Origin: Sistotremastrum niveocremeum HHB9708
Lineage: Eukaryota; Basidiomycota; Agaricomycetes; Sistotremastrales; Sistotremastraceae
Length of the DNA stretch: 64,000 nt
Assembly (NCBI GenBank): GCA_001630475.1
Contig: KV419408.1
Span: 248,001 to 312,000 of the forward strand
Direction: 5' to 3'
Shown here: positions 34,502 to 45,029 of the stretch, piece after piece
Numbering within the stretch: position 1 is the first letter of the stretch
Layout of the letters: each line of letters opens with the position of its first letter
Position numbers and translations under genes: made by a program
The notes under the pieces: model-generated
The model's database searches: none
Told to the model about the DNA's origin: nothing
Seen by the model: the letters and a program-made list of their open reading frames with translations, nothing else

Positions 34502-35026
34502 GACAGACAGGAAAGAGGTGTGCGCGGTACCGAAACGCGTCTGATCAGAAAAGTCGAGCACCCCGATGACGGAAAAAATGAATAAATTTAGGGAACAAAT
34601 AGGGAATACATGTGAAGTGAACTGTATAAATGTGCAACCGGACATTGCAACAAAGCCCAAGTGTGCGCCACAGAGGGTCAGCACATCGAACCCGTCGCAC
34701 CCAAGTCCTATCGCTTCTCTCGTCTCGTTCTCCAGCCAATGTTGACGGTCCCAATGTCCTCGACCCGCACAGTCCCGAGGGCGTGCAGGTCATCGTCGAG
34801 ATGCTTTTAGTGGCCGTGGATATTAAGCGTTGGAGAACAAGCGTGCGCAGGAAAATAGTTTATAGACGCGACTTGAGGGCCGGACCTGGTCTGCTGTACA
34901 GTGGCTCGCCAAACTTGAGATTGGCACGACAACTTGCTCCCCCGCTGCCTCGCACATCGAACAGCACTTCCCGCTTCAAATCAGCCCAGCCTTGCTGTCC
35001 TGATTGCATCAAAGGCGCCGCACAAG
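34502..35026. other. Divergent promoter region (525 bp)
   Basis: This region lies between the start codons of the SPP1-like gene and the STM1-like gene. It holds a TATA-like TGTATAAATG near 34623-34632. No conserved gene or repeat is seen. Confidence 0.5.
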
Positions 35027-36297
35027 ATGTCGGTGGCCACAAAAAATCCTTTTGCTCTCCTTAACGGTATTTTTTTTTCTCTGTCCGCTTGTATCGTGCC
35101 ATCTGCTACAACTTTTTTTTTCTGCTACATCAAGATGACGACAATGACGGTCCAGCTCAAACCCTTCCTCCCGCCCACGATCCTCCTCCCGTTGCAGTTG
35201 TAGTTCCTTCTCAGAGCCGCGATGCCCAGCGTGGCAAAGGACCTGCCGCACGAGGAGGTCGGTACTACCAGCGTGGTGGTGGAAAGGCTGGTGCCAAAGT
35301 CGAAAATGTTGACGAGTCTACGGCCAACGCCGCCAATGGAGCTACTGAAGGTCGCAATAGGAAGAGTGCGTTAATTTTCCAATGTTTCCATCACCCAGCC
35401 CTTATTAGCGACACAGACGACGGCGACGATCGTGGCCGTGGTCGCGGCCGTGGCAGAGGTCGTGGCGGCGCAGCTCGTGGTCGCGGAAGAGTCTACGATA
35501 GACACAGCGGTGGTCTGCCGTGAGCCGTCTCTTGCCATTCTGTGGAATTTACCTTGCTGATTTTTCCTCTCAAGCGACTCTGAAAAGAAGATCCATCAGT
35601 CATGGGGTGGCGATGACGGACAGCAGGAGTTAAAGGCTGAAGAACAGGGCCTCAATGATGCCGTCACTGACGTTGCCACTGCTCCCGCTGACTGGGGTCT
35701 CCCGAGTTCTGCGGCTGCCAACGCGGACGATGGCTGGGGTGCTGCACCTGCCGAGAGCGCTGAGCCTGCTACTGAGGCTGCTCCCGCCACACCCGCTGGC
35801 GAGTCACGAAGACGTGAGCGCGAGCCCGAAGAAGAGGATAATACTATCACTCTTGAAGAATATCTCGCTAAACAGAAAGAGGCTGCCGCCGCCGTCATCC
35901 CCAAGCTCGAAGGAGTGCGTCAAGTCGAGGACCAGGTTCCTGAGGGTGCTGTTCCCCTCCAGAAGGATGTGGAAAGCGGCGATTACTTCGTCGGAAAGGT
36001 TTGAATGCTCGTTCTAGTGCGCTGTCCGAGGGCTCACAGATTTTTTTGCAGACCAAGTCTTCTGCACCGAAGGCGCGCACCGAGAAGAAAGAAAAGGTCA
36101 CTATCGAGATCGATGCGCGTTTCGAGCGCCCTTCCCGTGGCGGTCGAGGTGGTCGAGGTGGTGAGCGAGGATCTCGTGGCGATCGTGGCGACCGTCGTGG
36201 TGGCAGTGGTCGCGGCCGTGGAGGAAGGAATGATGCTCGCTCCTCGAATGTTACTGTCGACGTAGCAGATGAGACTGCTTTCCCATCGCTCGCATAA
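35027..36297 (+). CDS. STM1: STM1/SERBP1-type ribosome-associated RGG protein
   Basis: Predicted clamp protein of dormant ribosomes (Stm1/Habp4 family). It has 347 aa in five exons (35027-35066, 35135-35365, 35417-35519, 35575-35998, 36052-36297). The opening MSVATKNPFALLNDDDND is the family N-terminus. An RG repeat tract (about 98-120) leads into YDRHSGGLPDSEKKIHQSWG, the SERBP1/Habp4 signature. An acidic region contains ITLEEYLAKQKEA. A second RGG-rich block (about 285-330) and the ending ADETAFPSLA close the protein. Yeast Stm1 inserts along the mRNA channel of the 80S ribosome. The same role here is inferred. Confidence 0.9.
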
Positions 36298-36496
36298 CCG
36301 CCGCACCTCAAACTCGTTTGATCTCATCCCCAAAATAATACTGATCCACTGTCCCTGTCACACGTATTTTGATGTTCTGTTCCTTCTTGTTTTGTCTAAC
36401 ATGCCTTATCATCATTTTGTTGGGTTGAGTTCTTTCCCAATATGTCCCAATACACTGCATGGCTGAAGAATCATTTTGTCGAAACATTAATTTATT

Positions 36497-36955
36497 CTAT
36501 GCATGGGACTCCTTCCCGAAATATTGCCATTGTCCAGGATCAGGCTTCTCCTCCAGTGGTTCCCATCTTATTACATCGTTAGCATGAATAGCGATGACAT
36601 TTATTCTCTGAGCTCACGGTTTCCACTCGATCATTTTCCCAACCAGTTTGAATTCGTCTTGGGCGACGAGCAGAGCCTCCTCGAGTTGACCCTCCCCAAG
36701 CTCCTTTTCGACGAGCTCTACGTCCCCCTTTTCGAGTGCAGCCTCTACGACAGCGAGTTTCTTAGCCGTCAAAGCCTGGACACCCTGTCGGTAGATTGAG
36801 GACTCGGGTATTGATTCAAGGAGCGAGAGGGTGGATTTGTAGGTTTTAGAAAGGGCGGGAAGAGGGTCTGGGTGGACAGCAAGGCCAACAAACCCGGTCG
36901 TTGTTTTTGGAGCACGGACTGCTGCCTGAAGTAATGGACGGGTAAAGCGCAACAT
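36497..36955 (-). CDS. NDUFA5: NADH:ubiquinone oxidoreductase (complex I) subunit NDUFA5
   Basis: Accessory subunit of mitochondrial complex I in the peripheral arm. It has 135 aa in two exons (36955-36618, 36566-36497). The basic N-terminus (MLRFTRPLLQAAVR) resembles a mitochondrial import signal. Family motifs: KTTTGFVGLAVHPDPLPALS, KTYKSTLSLLESIPESSIYR, KMIEWKPWEPLEEKPDPGQW and QYF. The second exon is required to reach the conserved WEPL-EEKPxxGQWxYF ending. Its start codon is only 35 bp from that of the divergent bL32m gene. Confidence 0.93.
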
Positions 36956-36990
36956 TGCTGAGGTAGCGTCGGAGTTTGAAGACGCTTCTT
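36956..36990. promoter_or_regulatory. 35-bp bidirectional spacer between two mitochondrial-protein genes
   Basis: The NDUFA5 ATG (minus) ends at 36955 and the bL32m ATG (plus) begins at 36991. Any shared promoter must fit in 35 bp, or the transcripts must start inside each other's coding sequence. No TATA box is visible; TGAGGTAGCGTCGG is the only GC-rich motif. Confidence 0.6.
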
Positions 36991-37356
36991 ATGGCTGCTA
37001 TTGCTTTTCGTTCGACATCTCTCTTGTCGCAGTTCACTCAGAGTTTGCACATCCCCATCTTTCAAGCATTATGGGAGCTATTCCCACCATTTCTGCTGGC
37101 CGTCCCGAAGAAGAAAACTTCACATAGCAGAAAAAGAATGCGGTCAGCAAACAAGGGTTTGCAGGACAAAACGAGCAAGCGCCTCTTCTTTGACATCCTA
37201 GACAGTGCTGACGTTCATATAGGCTTTGTGAATTGTCCTGGATGTGGAAATGTCAAACTTGCACATCACATATGCGCATCGTGTTACTCACAAATCAGCC
37301 GAGAGTGGAAAGCTCAGCAGCGTGTGGGGAACAGCGATGCAGAGTCGATATCATAG
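36991..37356 (+). CDS. MRPL32: Mitochondrial large-ribosomal-subunit protein bL32m
   Basis: Zinc-ribbon protein of the mitochondrial 54S/39S subunit. The spliced model has 105 aa in two exons (36991-37174, 37223-37356). A presequence-like N-terminus (MAAIAFRSTSLLSQF) leads to the invariant VPKKKTSHSRKRMRSANKGL, then QDKTSFVNCPGCG and KLAHHICASCYSQISREW, with the four zinc-binding Cys intact. The intron 37175-37222 starts GC (gcaagc) and is 48 nt with no stop, so an unspliced transcript would encode a 16-residue insert (SKRLFFDILDSADVHI) not expected in the family. No GT donor keeps the conserved KGLQDKT. Confidence 0.9.
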   Translation: MAAIAFRSTSLLSQFTQSLHIPIFQALWELFPPFLLAVPKKKTSHSRKRMRSANKGLQDKTSKRLFFDILDSADVHIGFVNCPGCGNVKLAHHICASCYSQISREWKAQQRVGNSDAESIS

Positions 37357-37694
37357 CGCAGTCCCATCGCCTCTGCCCCGAACGCTCAGCTCTTGTGAGT
37401 ACGCCCCTGTATTGACCGCCGCACCCTCGCTCATACTTCTTCCAGTTCAGAGCTTCCGCAACTATCGCGCCGAACCCTCCTCTTGGTTGTCCTTGTCAAG
37501 GCCTCCGACAGCATATGCCTTCCACACATGGATGCACTCCGTGGCCTTCCGCGTCGTATCTCAAGAGAGGAGAAGGGTTCCGGATGAGATGCTGGTATCA
37601 ATGATAGCGCTTGTTTCCCATGGTGTCACATGTGATCGTGTATTAGCTTTATCTATTGCAGTATTCAAGCAGTCTCTCTCTCGCTTTGACCACT
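37357..37694. other. Spacer between bL32m and amidase genes (338 bp)
   Basis: Tandem spacer carrying the 3' end of the bL32m gene and the amidase promoter. It holds no conserved frame or RNA gene. Part of it is open in other frames but lacks family signatures. Confidence 0.5.
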
Positions 37695-39786
37695 ATGACC
37701 GCCAGCTGGGAAGAACTCGCTGCGAACAAGAAACGTGCCCAGGCTGAATCGATCCCCAAAGAATGGCTCATTAACACACCTCCCGACTCGCAGCTCAATG
37801 TCTCCAAGGTTCCGCTCGAATGTGGCCTATTGAGTGAACGCGAAGTCGAGATCACAGAGCTGAAAGATGTCGATGTTCTGCTCCAGAGATTAGCTGCCAG
37901 TGATTACAGTGCCGTCGAAGTGACCACCGCGTTCTACAAGCGTGCGATCGTTGCTCACCAACTTGTAAGTCGCCACATCCTGTAGATCTTCGACCTTAAA
38001 CCCCGCCCGATCATTCAGACAAACTGTCTTACTGAAATATTCATTGATCGTGCCCTCGCTTGGGCTCGTGAACTTGATGAGAGCCTCAAGAAGAACGGCA
38101 AACCTAAAGGACCTCTGCACGGTTTACCGATTTCCCTCAAGGTCTGTACATGCATATTATCTCAATGAAATATAATCCCCAAGATTATAATTTCAGGATC
38201 AACTCTGTATTGAGGGATTAGACACAACAATGGGTTCGTTTCTTGCCTCGTATCAACCCAACCTCGGTCGATTTTGCTTTAGGGTACATTTCTTGGATTG
38301 GGAAACCTGCGTCCAAGAATGCCGTCCTCGTTGACATCTTGCTAGAGGCGGGTGCAGTGCCTTTTGTCCGAACCAACGTACCTCAAACCCTCATGGTAAT
38401 GATTTTTGAGGATGTTAATGGATGCCGATTTAATTGATAGCGTGCTAGTGGCCAGAGACATTCAACTTGATTTTCGGACGGACTACCAATCCTTACAACC
38501 GTTCACTGACTAGTGGCGGATCCTCAGGAGGAGAAGGCGCTCTTATAGCGCTCGGTGGATCCATCCTGGGGGTAGGTAGCGATGTTGGAGGATCTGTCAG
38601 AATCCCTGCTGCTTTCAACGGCTTGTACGGTCTTCGACCTTCTTACAACAGAATTCCATATCAAGATGCCGTTAATTCGATGGAAGGACAAGAATCTATA
38701 TATTCAGTTTTCGGACCACTATCACCTAGAATGTCTGGTATCAAGGCTTTCACGAAAGCTGTGATCGATTCAGAGCCATGGCGAAGAGACCCCGTCGCTA
38801 TTCGCAAAGCTTGGGATGAGAAAGCTTATCAACTGGAGGAGCATGGAAATGGCCAAAACCTTGTCTTTGGCATTCTCTGGGACGATGATTGGGTTGTTCC
38901 ACACCCACCAGTCAAGAGAGCCCTTCAAAGGACTAAGGATGCCCTTCTTAAAGCCGGCCACAAAAGTGAGTGCGAAATCTGCTTTTAGTTTCGGCGACGA
39001 ATGTTCTCTGGCAGCCGTTGATTGGAAGGCATTGAAACATGGAGATATATACGCCGTCGGGGTGCGCATTCGAATGCCGTGAGTGAAGGCAGGCTAATGA
39101 TTGCCACAGGGTGCTATCTGGGCTGCTGATGGAGGCAAGGACTTTGATACTACTTGCGCTCCTACAGGGGAACCCTTGATCTCCACCATGCTCCCCTCCA
39201 GCACTGAAGATACACCTGAGCCACCCGCATTCCGCCAACGTGCCAAAAAGACTGCATATGAGCTCTGGCAGATCCACAAACAGAAGCGAGCCCTCCGCAA
39301 AGAGTACCTAGACTCCTGGGAGGCGACAAAGAGCGTAACTGGAACCGGACGACCTATTGATGCCATCATATCTCCTGTGGCCCCTTGGGCACCTCCACCT
39401 CACGGCAAAAATACGTATGAGAATTGATCTTTTAAATTTATCAAGTCGTTAACGTCCTTTCATCCTAGCTCGGCTGCATACACTTTGATCTGGAACACTC
39501 TTGATTACGCTGCTTGCGTCTTTCCAGTGACAACTGTCAACCCCGCCATTGATGTCGTCGCGCCCCCACACGACTTCAAGAATAAAGATGACCAAGCCAC
39601 GTACGAGCTATGTAGGTGCTTTTCCACCCAAGAATATCTCAGTTATTGAGCAGCCTTGCAGACGATCCCGAAGTATTCAAAGGAGCACCAGTGGGATTGC
39701 AGGTCGTAGGCCGCCCTCAAGAAGAAGAGGCCGTCATTGCACTGACGGAAATCGTTGCCGCCGCTTTGAAAGGCCTACCTGAGTGA
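37695..39786 (+). CDS. Amidase-signature hydrolase (acetamidase-like)
   Basis: Predicted amide hydrolase of 559 aa in nine exons (37695-37964, 38019-38141, 38197-38233, 38283-38395, 38449-38965, 39015-39061, 39110-39414, 39469-39611, 39662-39786). The Ser-cisSer-Lys triad is complete: Lys131 in GLPISLKDQ, cis-Ser206 in TSGGSSGGEGALI and nucleophile Ser230 in GVGSDVGGSVRIPA. The spacings of 75 and 24 residues equal those in fatty-acid amide hydrolase. The opening (WEELAANKKRAQAESIPKEW) and ending (APVGLQVVGRPQEEEAVIAL) match fungal acetamidase/amidase proteins. No signal peptide is seen. The substrate could be acetamide or other amides; the sequence does not say which. It is convergent with the thiolase gene, with 68 bp between stops. 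Confidence 0.92.
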
Positions 39787-39854
39787 ACGGATTAATTGTG
39801 TAATACGCGGGGAACATGTAATGAATCTTTTGAATTTGCATATGGTATGAAGAT

Positions 39855-41406
39855 TCATCGTCGTGCTTCGTTGATGAAGATTGCAGCCGCTCCCATGCCA
39901 CTTCCAACACACATGCTTGTACAAAGTACACTCTCATTTCGTCGTCTCAACTCTGAAAGACCTGTGATAGCTTGGCGAACGCCAGCTATACGCGCATGAT
40001 GTTAGAGTGATCAATGCAACTGGATCAGTTACGTACTCAGACCCAGTGGATGAGTGAGAGCAATTGAGCCCCCGCTATCAGAGAACGTGTCAGGGTTGAC
40101 AACCAGCAAGTGGAAACTGTACATACTTCGGGTTGATCTTCTCAATCGGAATGTCCAGAGTCTCGACACAGTAAGCAAACTGGGAAGCGAATGCCTCATT
40201 AATCTATACAGAAGTCAGAAATGCCGGAGGGAGGGAGTAAAAGATGATGTACTTCGAAGATGTCAACATCCTCCTTCTCCAATCCAAAACGTTCGAGGAC
40301 GGCGGGAATTGCTTTAATGGGCCCAACACCCATCAACTTCGGCTCGACTCCAACAACGGCACTTCCAATCCACTTCCCCAGAATCTCCATGCCTTCCTTT
40401 TCCGCGCGATCTCGTCTCATCAAGAGCACGAGTCCTGCGCCATCGCCGACGCCGCTGGCATTACCAGCGGTTGTGGTAGCAGGGCCCCATTGAGGAAACA
40501 CAGGCTTTAGTCCGGCAAGCGACTGGGCGGTGACACCAGGACGGACCGTATCGTCCTGCGCCAAGATCTTGTCAGATAGCTTGATAGGTAAGATTTCGTC
40601 ATTGAAGAATCCACGTTGGAGGGCCTCTGCCGCCCTTGTGTGGGAGATGAGAGCATAGTGGTCTTGCTTCTCGCGCGAAATTCCATACGCTTCTGCTACC
40701 ATCTCTGATGTCCACCCCATAGGTTGGACAGCGTCGTTTGCTTTGGTAGTTTTGGCAACACCTTCTGAAAGCATAGGTGTAGGTCGAGGGCTGGAAATAG
40801 GTGAATGGGGTACCCTCAGTGCATTAGTAAAACGACGAACTGCAGGGTCATGCTCTCCACGCCCAACGCAAGTCCAATTTCTGCATCTCCAGCTTGGATT
40901 GAGTGTGCGATACTTCGGATAGCCATGAGACCAGAAGAGCATAATCTGTTGATAGTTGATATGGGCACGGAATCTGGAATACCGGCAGCAAGGGCGGCGG
41001 CTCGAGAGATATATAACGGCGAAGGAGGATGACATGTGCCTAAAAGCGACCGAAAGTCGGTACAGCTTTCCAAGAGGACATGGATTTCGTACCGACAGCG
41101 ATATCATCGATTTTGGCTGGATCTAGCTTGGTCTTTTCCAGTGAAGCCTAGGGAGTCTGTTAAAAGCCGTGTATGAGATTCAAAGGGAACTGATACCCGA
41201 AGGAGTTCAGACAGCAACTCATCGACAGGGACATCTTTGAGTTGGCCCTTTTTGGCTTTGCCCATTGGAGAACGCATAGCAAACGTTATGACAACATCAC
41301 TGGCATTCTTCTGCAAGAGAGCCTGTACAGCAGAGGACTGACTAGAAGCGGAACGAGCAAGGATGGGAGCAATGGCTTTCAGACGGCGAGCCAATGAGGC
41401 AGACAT
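39855..41406 (-). CDS. POT1: 3-ketoacyl-CoA thiolase (acetyl-CoA acyltransferase)
   Basis: Last enzyme of fatty-acid beta-oxidation, cleaving 3-ketoacyl-CoA with CoA. It has 415 aa in seven exons (41406-41197, 41147-41093, 41039-40841, 40790-40253, 40203-40127, 40074-40037, 39985-39855). Catalytic elements are present: nucleophilic Cys in STINRLCSSGL, His in GGSIALTHPLG and the C-terminal Cys in TSMCVGSGMGAAAIFI, plus INEAFASQFAYC. Overall it resembles POT1/ACAA1. The N-terminus (MSASLARRLKAIAPILARSA) lacks the His/Gln of a PTS2 signal, and the C-terminus (NEARR) is no PTS1. A mitochondrial presequence is possible. The spliced HPLG-LTGVRQ junction was set by frame. Confidence 0.92.
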
Positions 41407-42234
41407 GGGTTGAAAGAAACTAGAGACATTGCACTGTGACTGACGACAAAGACCACGGGTTCTGTCGGAGGTTGATTCAGGCTGATAGCTTGCAACGCCG
41501 CGGACCTTCGCGCTGCCCTCGAGCTTCAAATGTTCCAGTAAAGCACGTTCAAATAAATGTCACTACACGCACTAGAGCTACACATCGGAAACAGTGATGA
41601 AACTCGACTACCGTGTGCTACCCTCTCGCCGTAACATCTCAATGCCGCAACCAGTAAACCTGTCACCTATACTGAGAACACCGAGTCAGCATCAGAAGTA
41701 AAGATGATCACGGAACATAGAAAAGAAAAACAAGGCTCAGAAAGTCATTCATGTCATCTGAACGCCAAAATAGCGCCGAGAATCTACTAAGAGGTGCCAG
41801 TGGTGGTCGATAAGAACTCGACACTCGTCATAGCCAAGGAAATAAAGATACGGGAGTAACAAGAGTACGAAAAACACATGAGGGGACACCTTACCTGACT
41901 TAATAGAGTGGTTGCGTTGAAAGATGTAGATGAAGGAGAGAAAGAGCAGAGAAGAAACCGCTGCTATATACTCACGTTTTTGAAACTCCGCTCGAAATAT
42001 TCCCGAACAGGAGTTAAGCGATTCCTCCCTCGTCCTCATCGACAACAGCGGCGCCCGCCCTATCCCTCAAGGTAAGTTCTCTAAGATACTGCCATTCATC
42101 CCGGGAGAGCATCTGAATTGTGGCTTTGTGATATGGTGATGGCTCATTGTGTCCTTGTGGATGGATGGCATAGCTATACAGTGGATGTCGATCTCTGATC
42201 CTTGACCCCGACAGACTAACCTACATCCTCAATC
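41407..42234. other. Divergent region with thiolase and RPS3 promoters (828 bp)
   Basis: This region contains the promoters of the thiolase gene (minus) and RPS3 (plus) and the likely RPS3 5'UTR intron described separately. An open frame at 41749-42045 (minus) has no family signature. Nothing else is recognisable. Confidence 0.5.
42072..42214 (+). other. Likely 5'UTR intron of RPS3
   Basis: A strong donor (CAAG|gtaagt) and acceptor (cccgacag) enclose 143 nt, ending 20 bp before the RPS3 ATG. Long leader introns are frequent in fungal ribosomal-protein genes. Confidence 0.6.
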
Positions 42235-43181
42235 ATGTCCGCTCAGATCAGCAAGAAACGCAAGTTCGTTGCCGATGGTGTCTTCCGCGCTGAACTCGGA
42301 GAGTTCTTCACTCGTGAGCTCGCCGAGGAAGGTTACTCTGGTTGCGATGTCCGTGTGACCCATGCCCGCACTGAAGTTTGTCGTCACTCTCCGCGAAGGT
42401 CGTTGAAGCTGAATAAAGTGTTCCAGATCATCATTCGTGCCACTCATACCCAAGAGGTACTGGGTGAGAAGGGACGTCGCATTCGCGAGCTCACTGCTCT
42501 GGTGCAAAAGCGATTCAAATTCCCCGAGAACAGCTTGGAATTGTATGCCGAGAAAGTGCAGTATCGTGGCTTGTCTGCTGTCGCTCAGTGCGAGAGTTTA
42601 CGCTACAAGTTGTTGGGCGGTCTCGCTGTTCGAAGGTGTGTATCTTTCTGCTGACCCTTTCAATATCTTCCTCTGATTGTTTTTCAAGGGCTTGTTATGG
42701 TGTTCTCCGTTTCGTCATGGAGTCTGGTGCTAAAGGTTGCGAAGTCGTCGTCTCCGGCAAACTTCGTGCTGCCCGCGCCAAATCCATGAAATTTACCGAC
42801 GGTTTCATGATTCACTCCGGTCAACCCGCTCGTGACTTTGTTGACTACGCTGTCCGTCACGTTCTCCTCAGACAGGGTGTTTTGGGAATTAAAGTCAAAA
42901 TGTACGTCGGTTGCTCGGGCTCTGCTCGATGATGTCTCACACGCCCTCTTAGCATGAAAGGTTGGGACCCCGAGGGCAATCTTGGTCCCAAGAAGCCCCT
43001 CCCTGATACCGTTACGATCATCGAGCCTCCTATCGACAAAATTGTCGGTGAGCCTTCCTCAGAACAGAGAGGTCCCGCTGGACAAGAAATTCCTCAACCG
43101 GCTGCCGAGGAGGCATACACTCAGCCCGCTGCAGGCTATGAGCAAGAGTTCGCTCAGCCAGCACAGGAAGCTGCATTTTAG
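42235..43181 (+). CDS. RPS3: 40S ribosomal protein uS3 (RPS3)
   Basis: Small-subunit protein at the mRNA entry channel. It has 263 aa in four exons (42235-42375, 42427-42635, 42689-42901, 42953-43181). It begins [17 protein letters not shown]. The KH type-2 domain (about 44-94) contains [20 protein letters not shown] with the GxxG-type loop GEKG. The C-terminal S3 domain shows [10 protein letters not shown]-type sequence ([20 protein letters not shown]), [13 protein letters not shown] and [14 protein letters not shown] Glu/Gln/Pro/Ala-rich tail of about 30 residues ends the protein. All introns are GT-AG. Confidence 0.97.
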
Positions 43182-43338
43182 TACTGTTTTGTACCTTTGC
43201 CATAGTTGTTTCATAAAAAACGTGGTTCATGAGCACAACATACGCCTTATATGATGCCAACTGCGCTCCATTGAACCATTCATCCTTAGTGCAGCAGGCA
43301 GTGACTCAGCAGCCTCAACAGATGATTCCAGCAAACGG

Positions 43339-43346
43339 AAAAAAAA
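43339..43346 (-). terminator. RNA polymerase III terminator of tRNA-Ser
   Basis: Eight consecutive T on the minus strand begin 4 nt after the tRNA 3' end, the standard Pol III stop signal. Confidence 0.8.
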
Positions 43347-43350
43347 GTAT

Positions 43351-43442
43351 CGTCAGTGGCAGGGTTCGAACCTACGCCCGCAAAGCGGATCAGATAATGC
43401 GTTATTCAAATCTGACGGATTAAACCACTCTCCCACACTGAC
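43351..43442 (-). tRNA. tRNA-Ser(UGA) with 9-nt intron
   Basis: The 7-bp acceptor stem GTCAGTG/CACTGAC pairs perfectly, followed by discriminator G. The D arm is GGA...TCC. The anticodon stem is TCAGA/TCTGA with loop TTTGAA plus A, giving anticodon UGA. A 9-nt intron (43404-43396) sits one base after the anticodon, at the canonical position 37/38. A class II variable arm pairs CCGC with GCGG. The T arm is GTAGG-TTCGAAC-CCTGC. Long variable arm, discriminator G and anticodon all agree on serine. A Pol III T-run follows. Confidence 0.95.
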
Positions 43443-43554
43443 ATAATGAGGGTGGAGACAAATGACAGTCAAGACAGCCAGAGGCTGAGCATGACCCTGC
43501 AGACGAGAAAAGCATGCATCCTATACTGGCTATACATTTAACAATCTATCTACA

Positions 43555-44756
43555 TCATATCTTTGAATCCACAGAGAACTGTGAAACTGGTGGAACGAAG
43601 GACTGAGGCCCACTGCTCGTGTCTATCTCATCCTCAGTGCCTGGGGTACCTGGATCATCGACGACCTAAGGACAATGATTAGAGCCACTTCTGGTCGGCA
43701 ATTACATCGAGGAGGTTGGGCTAAAATTCATTGCCGCTGAGTACGTACCAGTCCATTTGTCGAAACGCGAATATCTTCGAACCCCCAATCTCTCGCTACT
43801 CCACCAGAGAGATGATCCGCAGAAGCCAATTGCTTCAGGGCCCATGAACCCAGAACTCCCTTCTGATTAGATCTATCTGCTGCCACCGCGGTAACCGAAC
43901 AGCATCCAACACGGAAAGAGAGATCCCTATTGCCGACCAGTTCTCGAGTCAAGGCAATGACAGTTGCAGCATGAGAAATCAACAAAATATGTTTGTGACC
44001 AAATGCATTCTGAACGCGCGGCACGAACAGCGAGAGGAAACCGCCAACACGTGAGTGAACTTCCTCGACAGTCTCGCCCTGCCGCGAAGGAATCCACGTA
44101 GGAGTCCATGAAGGATCAATGCCAGGAACATATTTCAGCAGGTCGGGAGGCAAGGATGGCCGAGGATGTAGTCCCGTTCCAGGCGCAACTGGTGAATACC
44201 ATTCTGACAATCCTAGAGACAGCATGTCATGTCCAACGTTCCCACATGTGCAAGACTGATTGATATACCGTGTTCGACATAGATGGGAAGACCGAGTGCT
44301 TCGGCGCAAGGAACCGAGGTCTGTAAACATCTGTCTGTGCTCCCGAAACAAAGACTTTGAGGAAATGAATGCGATTATGATAATGTGGCTCACAATATGG
44401 CGACGAGAAAATAGCTGTCGGTCGTTCTTCCTTGGGTAGACCGAGGAAATAAGCGGCGAGCTCCTTAGATTGAGCCTTTGATCAGAACGACGATTAGCAG
44501 GTAGACGCTACGTTTGGGTGGAACTTGCTTCTCCATATGCAGCTAATGGCGGATCTTTTGGTGTACCGGTGACGTTGGGCCTAGAGCAGCTCAGATAAAG
44601 CAACATCGCATCTCGGCGGGGGGGGGGACAGACCAGTTCTGAGTCACCCAATTCAGTCGAAAGCCTATGTGTGAGGGAATAGAATTTCGAGTGCATAGAC
44701 TATCGTATGTGCTTACCGTGTCTCGCGATGTAAATAGTATGTGGCGCAGCGGACAT
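43555..44756 (-). CDS. Histidine phosphatase (phosphoglycerate-mutase-like) domain protein
   Basis: The model has 281 aa in seven exons (44756-44717, 44664-44634, 44580-44529, 44475-44394, 44334-44269, 44212-43749, 43665-43555). The catalytic RHG is in HTIYIARHGFRLNWVTQNW, the second active-site His in HILLISHAATVIAL, and the branch signature is GLSEWYSPVAPGTGLHPRP. PPLAAYGEAQSKELAAYFL and IFSSPYYRCLQTSVPCAEAL complete the fold. The closest known branch is fungal YNL108C, related to the N-terminal domain of TFIIIC subunit TFC7. The substrate is unknown. The intron 44528-44476 uses a GC donor with perfect consensus (GAA|gcaagt); no GT donor keeps frame. Residues after about 240 are polar and non-conserved. 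Confidence 0.85.
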
Positions 44757-45029
44757 GCTTGACGACGACTTGGAGAAGCCAAACCGGAGGAACCACCGGC
44801 TCTACTACAATCGGCTCGTGTATACCGTTATTAGCATACTTAAGCTCCTCAAAAACGGAAATCTTGCAACAGTGTCACGCAGAAAAGTACATTATGCATA
44901 TGCATGTAGACATAGTGTCATTTTGGAAGCATCGACATGTAATTAACGACATGACACCCGGCTACCACGACCGCGCACGGTAAGCACAATACGGAAACAC
45001 TCAGGCCCGAAAACACATCATTGTTGCCT

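Noticed and set aside
16121-41406. Possible secondary-metabolite cluster (FAD monooxygenase, amidase, epimerase, transporter, bZIP)
   Set aside because: These genes are scattered among housekeeping genes over 40 kb, and no backbone enzyme (PKS, NRPS, terpene synthase) is present.
41749-42045. 98-codon minus-strand open frame near the RPS3 promoter
   Set aside because: It lies in the promoter/leader region of two divergent genes and shows no recognisable domain.
42072-42214. Possible box C/D snoRNA in the RPS3 leader intron (GTGATGG ... CTGA)
   Set aside because: The C-box lacks the final A, no terminal stem pairs the flanks, and no convincing rRNA guide could be judged by eye.
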